Assembly (NCBI GenBank): GCA_938014885.1
Contig: CALLQI010000012.1
Coordinates: forward strand, 93,278 to 157,277
Direction of reading: 5' to 3'
Length of the DNA stretch: 64,000 bases
DNA from: an uncultured bacterium
GTDB lineage: Bacteria > Planctomycetota > UBA8742 > UBA2392
Of this stretch, positions 59,410-64,000 are shown piece by piece (the first letter of the stretch is position 1; every line of letters starts with the position of its first letter). The notes beneath the pieces are model-generated. The model searched no databases. It worked only from the letters and a program-made list of their open reading frames with translations, and was not told the DNA's origin. The position numbers were made by a program, and so were the translations under genes.

Positions 59410-60087
59410 ATGGACGAAGCACTGCCCGATCTTTCGCAGGGACTGCCGGTGTTTCCCCTGCCGGGCACTACGCTGTTTCCGCACACGCACCTGCCGCTTC
59501 ACATCTTTGAGGAACGCTACCGCAACCTGATGCAGGACACGCTGGCGCAGCCGATCACGCAGCATTGTTTCGCGATGGGCACGCTGGCCGACATTCCAGC
59601 CGAAGGCACGCTCGGCGACCCACCCGTGATGCCCGTGGCCGGCGTGGGCCGCTTAATCGAGTATTCGCGCACACCCGACGGACGCTTCATGCTGGTGCTG
59701 CGCGGCGTGGGCCGCGTGAAGCTGATTGGCGAGCAGCCGCTGCGCAACGGCTATCGCGTGTTCGGGTGCGAGTGGCTGCCTGACCTCAGGCCGCCGCACG
59801 GTGCAACCATGGAACGCACGCTGGGGATCGAGCTGCGCGCGCTGGCGCTGGGCCTGCTGCGCGACCAGGCTGAGCGCTTCAGGGCGATACTGGACGACAG
59901 CATCGAATTGGGCGCGCTGACCGACATGGTAAGCGGCTATCTGCCCTTCGACCCCGAGTTCAAGCTGCAGCAGATGGCCGAAGCCAACGTAATCAGCCGC
60001 GCAGCCCACGCGATCAGCGAGCTTGAAAAAATGCTGGGCCTCGGCGGCAAGCCCCTGCACCTCGACGAACCAGCGCCCGAAAATTGA
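59410..60087 (+). CDS. LON-substrate-binding-domain protein
   Basis: A 225-residue protein consisting only of the N-terminal substrate-binding domain of Lon protease, without the ATPase. The family opening LPVFPLPGTTLFPHTHLPLHIFEERYRNLM is clear; GVGRLIEYSRTPDGRFMLVLRGVGRVKL is the next conserved block. Stand-alone Lon-N (LonN, YceC-like) proteins are common; the role is unknown. The ATG at 59410 was chosen over a longer start at 59212 that would overlap the previous gene. Confidence 0.9.
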   Translation: MDEALPDLSQGLPVFPLPGTTLFPHTHLPLHIFEERYRNLMQDTLAQPITQHCFAMGTLADIPAEGTLGDPPVMPVAGVGRLIEYSRTPDGRFMLVLRGVGRVKLIGEQPLRNGYRVFGCEWLPDLRPPHGATMERTLGIELRALALGLLRDQAERFRAILDDSIELGALTDMVSGYLPFDPEFKLQQMAEANVISRAAHAISELEKMLGLGGKPLHLDEPAPEN

Positions 60088-60175
60088 TTCCGGTGCCCGG
60101 TGTTTTGTGCCTGGTGCTCGGGGCGATTCACGGCGTGGCCGTTGGGCACCGAGCACCAAGCACGGTGCACCGACT
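60088..60175. repeat. Imperfect palindrome of GGTGC/GCACC units
   Basis: The left arm (60092-60121, CGGTGCCCGGTG then GTGCCTGGTGCTCGG) and the right arm (60144-60173, CCGAGCACCAAGCACGGTGCACCG) are inverted relatives around a GGCGATTCACGGC centre. It occupies the gap between the convergent Lon-N and ftcD genes. Confidence 0.6.
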
Positions 60176-61708
60176 TCAGCTTCCAATGGCGGCCTTCACT
60201 ACCTTCAGCGTGGCGTCCAGCAGCTCTTGCGCCTTCTTGTCGTAGGCGTCGGCCTTGGCGCTGTATTCCTTGCGGAAGGCTTCGTCCTTGATGCCGGGCA
60301 GGTTGATCCACATGTTCTGGACGGCTGCCTTGATGCTCGCGTACAGGCTGAGTGCGCCTACGCCGCAGTCGCTGATCGCGTGCTTGTTGCCTACCTTGGC
60401 GATCTCGTACACGTGCTTGAATGCTTCCACGCCCAGCGCCGCCGTTTTGTCGGGGCTTTGCGTGGCCACCTTCAAAGCCTTCTGCATCGCCTCGGCGCGT
60501 GCGGCCTTCTGCTGATCGGTGTCTTTGGGCAGCTTGCCGGCCTCACCGAAGGCTTCAAACGCCTGCGCGTCTTCGGCGAACAGGGCCAGCATGCGCGGCC
60601 GCATGGGCGTCAGCGCGTTCATGGCCGCCTGCACGATGCCCTGCACTTCGGCGTACTTCTTCTTGCCCAGTGTCAGGTTGCCGACCATTTCGCCCAGCGC
60701 GATGCCCGTTGCGCCCAGCACGGCCGCGGCCGCGCCGCCGCCCGGTGTGGGGTTGTCGCTTGCGAGATCGGCCAGGAAGGCCTCGACGCCGGTCATGTAG
60801 GCGAACTTGCCGCCTGCGAGCTTGTTTTCGATCACTTGTTCTCCCGGGTTGAAGTTCTTGATCTTCAGCTTCACGCCTGCGTTGTCGGGCAGGGCAGCCG
60901 CGGGCACCAGGCCCACCAGTTCACTTTCACGGATTTTGACGCCGGCCTCAGCGGCCATCTTTTCGATGGCGGCGTACACATCGGCCGGGGCGGTTTTGCG
61001 GTAATCAAGCAGGTTCATGCTGACCTGCACGCATTTCTCGGCGGCGAGCTCGAAGCCCATGCCCTGCACGCCGGGCAGGCCGCCATCTTTTTCGCGCACG
61101 GCCTTGGCGATCCTCTTGGCCAGCTTCAGGTCGGTGCTTTCGAGGTTGACGTTGTAGGCAATCAGGAAGAAGCGCGCGCCCACGGCGGTTACGCCTGCGC
61201 GTTCGTGTACGCGCTCGGGGCCGAAGTCCGGCTTGCGTTCGGGCAGCTTGCCGATTTCGTCGCGGATGCCTTCGAACTCACCTTTGCGGATGTCTGCCAG
61301 CTTGCGGCGCGCTTCGGTGCGCGCGGCTTCTGCGTACAGGTATGTGGGTATGCCCAGTTCGCGCGCGATGCGTTCGGCGGTTTTCTCGGCCAGCTTGGCG
61401 CAACCGGCAAGGTCGATGTCCTTGATCGGCACGAAGGGGATCACGTCGGTCGCGCCCATGCGCGGGTGTTCGCCCTTGTGTTCGCGCAGGTCAATCAGCG
61501 TGCTGGCCTTGGCGCAGGCGGCGAACGCGGCCTGCATCACGGGTTCGGGCTCGCCGGCAAAGGTGATGACGCTGCGGTTGTGATCGGCGTCCATTTCGCG
61601 GCCGAGCAGCGTCACGCCGGGTGTGTCCGTGATGGCGCCTACAATCTGGTCGATCACCTCGCGGCGGCGGCCTTCGCTGAAATTGGGTACGCATTCGACG
61701 ATGGGCAT
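60176..61708 (-). CDS. ftcD: Glutamate formimidoyltransferase / formimidoyltetrahydrofolate cyclodeaminase (FtcD-like)
   Basis: Bifunctional enzyme of histidine breakdown and folate one-carbon metabolism, 510 residues. The formiminotransferase half is residues 1-325 (MPIVECVPNFSEGRRREVID, the active-site region HPRMGATDVIPFVP, GVQGMGFELAAEKCVQVSMNL). The cyclodeaminase half is about 330-510 (FLADLASDNPTPGGGAAAAVLGA is its start). Both catalytic segments look complete. It stands alone on the minus strand; no other hut genes are near. Confidence 0.93.
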   Translation of the reverse strand: MPIVECVPNFSEGRRREVIDQIVGAITDTPGVTLLGREMDADHNRSVITFAGEPEPVMQAAFAACAKASTLIDLREHKGEHPRMGATDVIPFVPIKDIDLAGCAKLAEKTAERIARELGIPTYLYAEAARTEARRKLADIRKGEFEGIRDEIGKLPERKPDFGPERVHERAGVTAVGARFFLIAYNVNLESTDLKLAKRIAKAVREKDGGLPGVQGMGFELAAEKCVQVSMNLLDYRKTAPADVYAAIEKMAAEAGVKIRESELVGLVPAAALPDNAGVKLKIKNFNPGEQVIENKLAGGKFAYMTGVEAFLADLASDNPTPGGGAAAAVLGATGIALGEMVGNLTLGKKKYAEVQGIVQAAMNALTPMRPRMLALFAEDAQAFEAFGEAGKLPKDTDQQKAARAEAMQKALKVATQSPDKTAALGVEAFKHVYEIAKVGNKHAISDCGVGALSLYASIKAAVQNMWINLPGIKDEAFRKEYSAKADAYDKKAQELLDATLKVVKAAIGS

Positions 61709-61852
61709 GGTTCTCTCGCTGATTTGTGCTCGCGCGCGAAGTATGGGTTTTGCGGCCGTCAGTGCCAGCCCGTTGCGGTGTGACCTGGGGCTATGTCAGG
61801 AAACTGGCGTAACCGGAGCATTGAGTTAGAATTGCGTTACGAAAGGGCCCGT

Positions 61853-63703
61853 GTGATCCCCGAGGTTTGGAAAAAGCACTTCCTGGAGGCCAGACAGCGC
61901 CGGGAAGATCAAAAGCTTGCGCGCAAGCTGCGTTCGCTGCGGCACATGGGCGGAGCACGCGTGCAGGTGGGCTCGCACGACCTGATCAATTTTGCCAGCA
62001 ACGATTACCTCGGCCTCGCCAGCGACCTGCGTATCGCTGAGGCCGCAGCCAGCGCTGCCGGGCGTTTCGGGTGGGGGACCGGCTCTTCGCGCCTCGTCAC
62101 CGGCACCACCAACCTGCACCTCAAGCTTGAGGCCGAAACAGCCGCCTTCCGCGGCCGCGAGACCGCATTGGTGTTCGGCAGCGGCTACCAGGCCAACATC
62201 GGGGTGCTGTCGGCCTTGGCGGGTGAAGGTGACACGATTTTCAGCGATGAACTGAACCACGCCAGCATCGTGGCCGGGGCCCGGCTTTCCGGTGCGGCCG
62301 TGAAGGTGTTCAAGCATCGCGACTATGGCGACCTTGAGCGCAAGTTGAACTCGGCCACCGGGCGCAAACTTGTTGTGACGGACACGCTGTTCAGCATCGA
62401 AGGCGACACTGCGGAACTGCCGCGACTGGCGAAGTTGTGCGAGCGCTTCGGAGCGTTGCTGGTGGTCGATGATGCCCATGCCAACGGCTGCGTGGGCAAG
62501 CGCGGGCGCGGTATCCCCGAAGAAATGAACTGTGTCGGCCAGGCCGCCGTTCTGGTGGGCACATACAGCAAGGCCCTGGGCAGTTACGGCGGCTTCGTGT
62601 GCTGCGATGAATCGATTCGTGAGCACCTGGTGAACACGTCGCGGCCTTTCATCTACACCACGTCGTTGCCGATTGCGCTGGTGGCCGCCAACATTGAAGC
62701 ACTGAAGATCCTGCGTACCGAAGGCGACTCGCTGCGCCTGAAGCTGGCCCACAACGTGAAGCTGCTGCGCAGCCGCCTTGAACAGGCCGAGTTCGTTACG
62801 TCGGGGCGGCACCACATCATTGGTGTGCGCTTCGGCAATGCTGAGCGCGCGACCTTCGCACAAGAACAGCTTGAGGCCGCCGGCCTGCTGGTGTACGCGA
62901 TGCGCTGGCCGACTGTACCCAAGGGGCAGGAATGCCTGCGCATCAGCATCACGGCCGCCATGGATGAAGAAATGCTGGCGCGGCTGGTGACCGGCCTGAA
63001 GCTCGCCCGCGATCGCATGGTCGGCAAAGACACCGCCACCGCCGTGCGGCGCGAGGCCAAGCGCCCCTCACACCAGAACCTGGAAGCAAGTGAACCTGTG
63101 CCGGAAGGCCGGGGTTTTGACGACGATGACACGGACTTCTTCGCAGGTGGCCCGATGTCTGCCGCCGACAGCTCTCGCAACGCGCCGACGCCCCCAGCCA
63201 CGCCCGAGCCATTGCCGGAGGCTGAGGCAGTCCAAGGCGACTTCGAGCAAGCCGGTCCGTCGCCTTCTACCACGCTGATCCCGGGCATGCCCGCGCCGTC
63301 TGCAGAGCCGGCCGCAACGGTTGAGGCCGCGAGTAGCGACGCTCCCGAAACGCAGGCCAGCCCGGCGGGCGGTTCAGTGACGATCAGCCAGCAGATGCCC
63401 GCGGTGGCCGGCCCGACGGTAGCAGCGCCGCAGTCAGATGCGCCGACGGTTGAAGTGCCTGCGGCGACTGCACCTGCCGAATCGGCAAGCCCTGAGCCCG
63501 CGACCATCGACGACGAAAGCGACGACGACACCGACGAAAGCGACCTGGAGTCGCTGACCGCGCCAAACGCCGCCGGTGAAACCCTCGCGCCGGAGCCGAC
63601 CGAGCTGGCAGACCCGGAAATCGTGGACATCGAAGGCCGCACCCGTTCACGCAAGAAGCGCAAAACCAGAACCCGCATGTTCAAACCCGGCGACCGCCGG
63701 TAG
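61853..63703 (+). CDS. AOAS/KBL-family PLP enzyme (BioF-like) with a long disordered C-terminal tail
   Basis: Fold-type I PLP enzyme of the alpha-oxoamine synthase family (8-amino-7-oxononanoate synthase BioF, 2-amino-3-ketobutyrate ligase KBL). The order is FASNDYLGLASDLRIAEAA, GTGSSRLVTGTTNLHLKLE, FGSGYQANIGVLSAL, HASIVAGARLSG, VVDDAHANGCVGKRG, and the PLP lysine in GTYSKALGSYGGF near 239. GTG start at 61853 with GAAAGGG upstream gives MIPEVWKKHFLEARQRRED; the longer frame start at 61793 lacks this site. After residue about 385 comes 230 residues of Ala/Pro/Glu/Asp-rich tail ending in a Lys/Arg-rich stretch (RTRSRKKRKTRTRMFK). Normal family members stop near 390-400. Confidence 0.88.
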   Translation: MIPEVWKKHFLEARQRREDQKLARKLRSLRHMGGARVQVGSHDLINFASNDYLGLASDLRIAEAAASAAGRFGWGTGSSRLVTGTTNLHLKLEAETAAFRGRETALVFGSGYQANIGVLSALAGEGDTIFSDELNHASIVAGARLSGAAVKVFKHRDYGDLERKLNSATGRKLVVTDTLFSIEGDTAELPRLAKLCERFGALLVVDDAHANGCVGKRGRGIPEEMNCVGQAAVLVGTYSKALGSYGGFVCCDESIREHLVNTSRPFIYTTSLPIALVAANIEALKILRTEGDSLRLKLAHNVKLLRSRLEQAEFVTSGRHHIIGVRFGNAERATFAQEQLEAAGLLVYAMRWPTVPKGQECLRISITAAMDEEMLARLVTGLKLARDRMVGKDTATAVRREAKRPSHQNLEASEPVPEGRGFDDDDTDFFAGGPMSAADSSRNAPTPPATPEPLPEAEAVQGDFEQAGPSPSTTLIPGMPAPSAEPAATVEAASSDAPETQASPAGGSVTISQQMPAVAGPTVAAPQSDAPTVEVPAATAPAESASPEPATIDDESDDDTDESDLESLTAPNAAGETLAPEPTELADPEIVDIEGRTRSRKKRKTRTRMFKPGDRR

Positions 63704-63710
63704 GCCCAAC

Positions 63711-63760
63711 GTGGCACGCGCGTCCCGCGCGTGAGTGCCGGCGGCGTCCCGCCGCCGGGG
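63711..63760. repeat. 50-bp double-hairpin dispersed repeat, copy 2
   Basis: Inverse of copy 1 (4833-4882), 49 of 50 positions identical: CACGCGCGTCCCGCGCGTG then GGCGGCGTCCCGCCGCC. It begins 8 nt after the stop codon of the BioF-like gene. Confidence 0.85.
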
Positions 63761-63947
63761 CGGAACCGCAGTTACGTGCAGGCGGGGCGCCCACACCAGT
63801 GTCTTTTCGCGATTTGCCGGGAAATCCGAAAAATGTTGTCGCCCGGGAACCCGCCTTTGGGGCTGCTTTCGCCCGAAGCACGAAACACGAAACACGATTC
63901 CCGAACAAATTCCTGTGCGCCATTGTCGCTAAGGGTAGGAGATTGGC

Positions 63948-64000
63948 GTGACCGCCCTTGCCGACATGCACTCTGCGCTGGCTCGCGAAACTTGCGAGCT
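63948..64000 (+). CDS. Start of a gene running off the window
   Basis: A GTG at 63948, with AGGAG about 8 nt upstream, opens MTALADMHSALARETCEL and continues to the edge. Too little is visible to assign a function; it follows the BioF-like gene by 244 nt, so a link to that gene is possible but not shown. Confidence 0.45.
   Translation, partial: MTALADMHSALARETCE

Overview
The window is 64 kb of GC-rich bacterial chromosome with ordinary housekeeping genes on both strands, no phage module and no CRISPR array. Several features suggest a Planctomycetota-like or other PVC-type bacterium. There is a secreted VWA protein with a repeat-type N-terminus beside a MoxR ATPase, a membrane-anchored FGE-sulfatase-like protein, many large secreted or lipoprotein TPR and coiled-coil proteins of no known function, a CAP protein with a glycine-rich C-terminal anchor, and frequent GTG/TTG starts. 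This placement is inference; no rRNA is present to confirm it.

Layout. 1-2.0 kb: primase dnaG and the start of a downstream gene (probably rpoD). 2.2-4.8 kb: tRNA-Glu(CTC), a nucleotidyltransferase, a truncated globin and a threonine dehydratase-like enzyme. 5-8.1 kb: divergent VWA and MoxR genes. 8.2-17.7 kb: a long minus-strand run (metallophosphoesterase, membrane protein, TruD, TPR protein, lipoprotein, beta-barrel, CAP protein, PHP phosphatase, CDF transporter). 18-22.9 kb: alpha/beta-hydrolase-like protein, coiled-coil protein, RusA-like nuclease, FGE-like protein. 23.3-28.1 kb: type II secretion/type IV pilus parts (PilC/GspF, PilO/GspM-like, PilM-PilN/GspL-like) with a PtsN-type EIIA between them. 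28.2-30.8 kb: HflX, then a frameshifted REP-associated transposase with five REP copies around it. 30.9-37.3 kb: flavoprotein, MFS transporter flanked by two paralogous zinc-ribbon proteins, coiled-coil lipoprotein, composite cyclophilin. 37.5-39.4 kb: accB-accC. 40-42.7 kb: B12-type radical SAM protein and an SRPBCC-like protein. 42.8-45 kb: overlapping operon moaD, DinB-like, formate channel, gamma carbonic anhydrase. 45.2-52.9 kb: asd, an O-methyltransferase with a histone-H1-like tail, NUDIX hydrolase and several envelope proteins. 53-58.8 kb: complete branched-chain amino-acid-type ABC transporter (livF, livG, livM, livH, livK) with two unrelated accessory genes inserted between livF and livG. 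59-64 kb: a Lon N-domain protein, FtcD, and an AOAS/KBL-family PLP enzyme with a long disordered tail.

The most unusual content is intergenic. A family of nested palindromes built from CACGAAG and CGCCAAAG units occurs at seven loci. A 50-bp double-hairpin repeat occurs twice in opposite orientations at the two ends of the window. REP elements surround the broken RAYT gene. Nearly every junction between convergent genes that has any length carries one of these repeats. No complete new defence or metabolic system is visible. The best candidates for new biology are the nested-palindrome family, the H1-tailed methyltransferase, the tailed AOAS/KBL enzyme, the duplicated zinc-ribbon pair around the MFS gene, and an 18-residue basic peptide gene with a strong ribosome-binding site and its own terminator.
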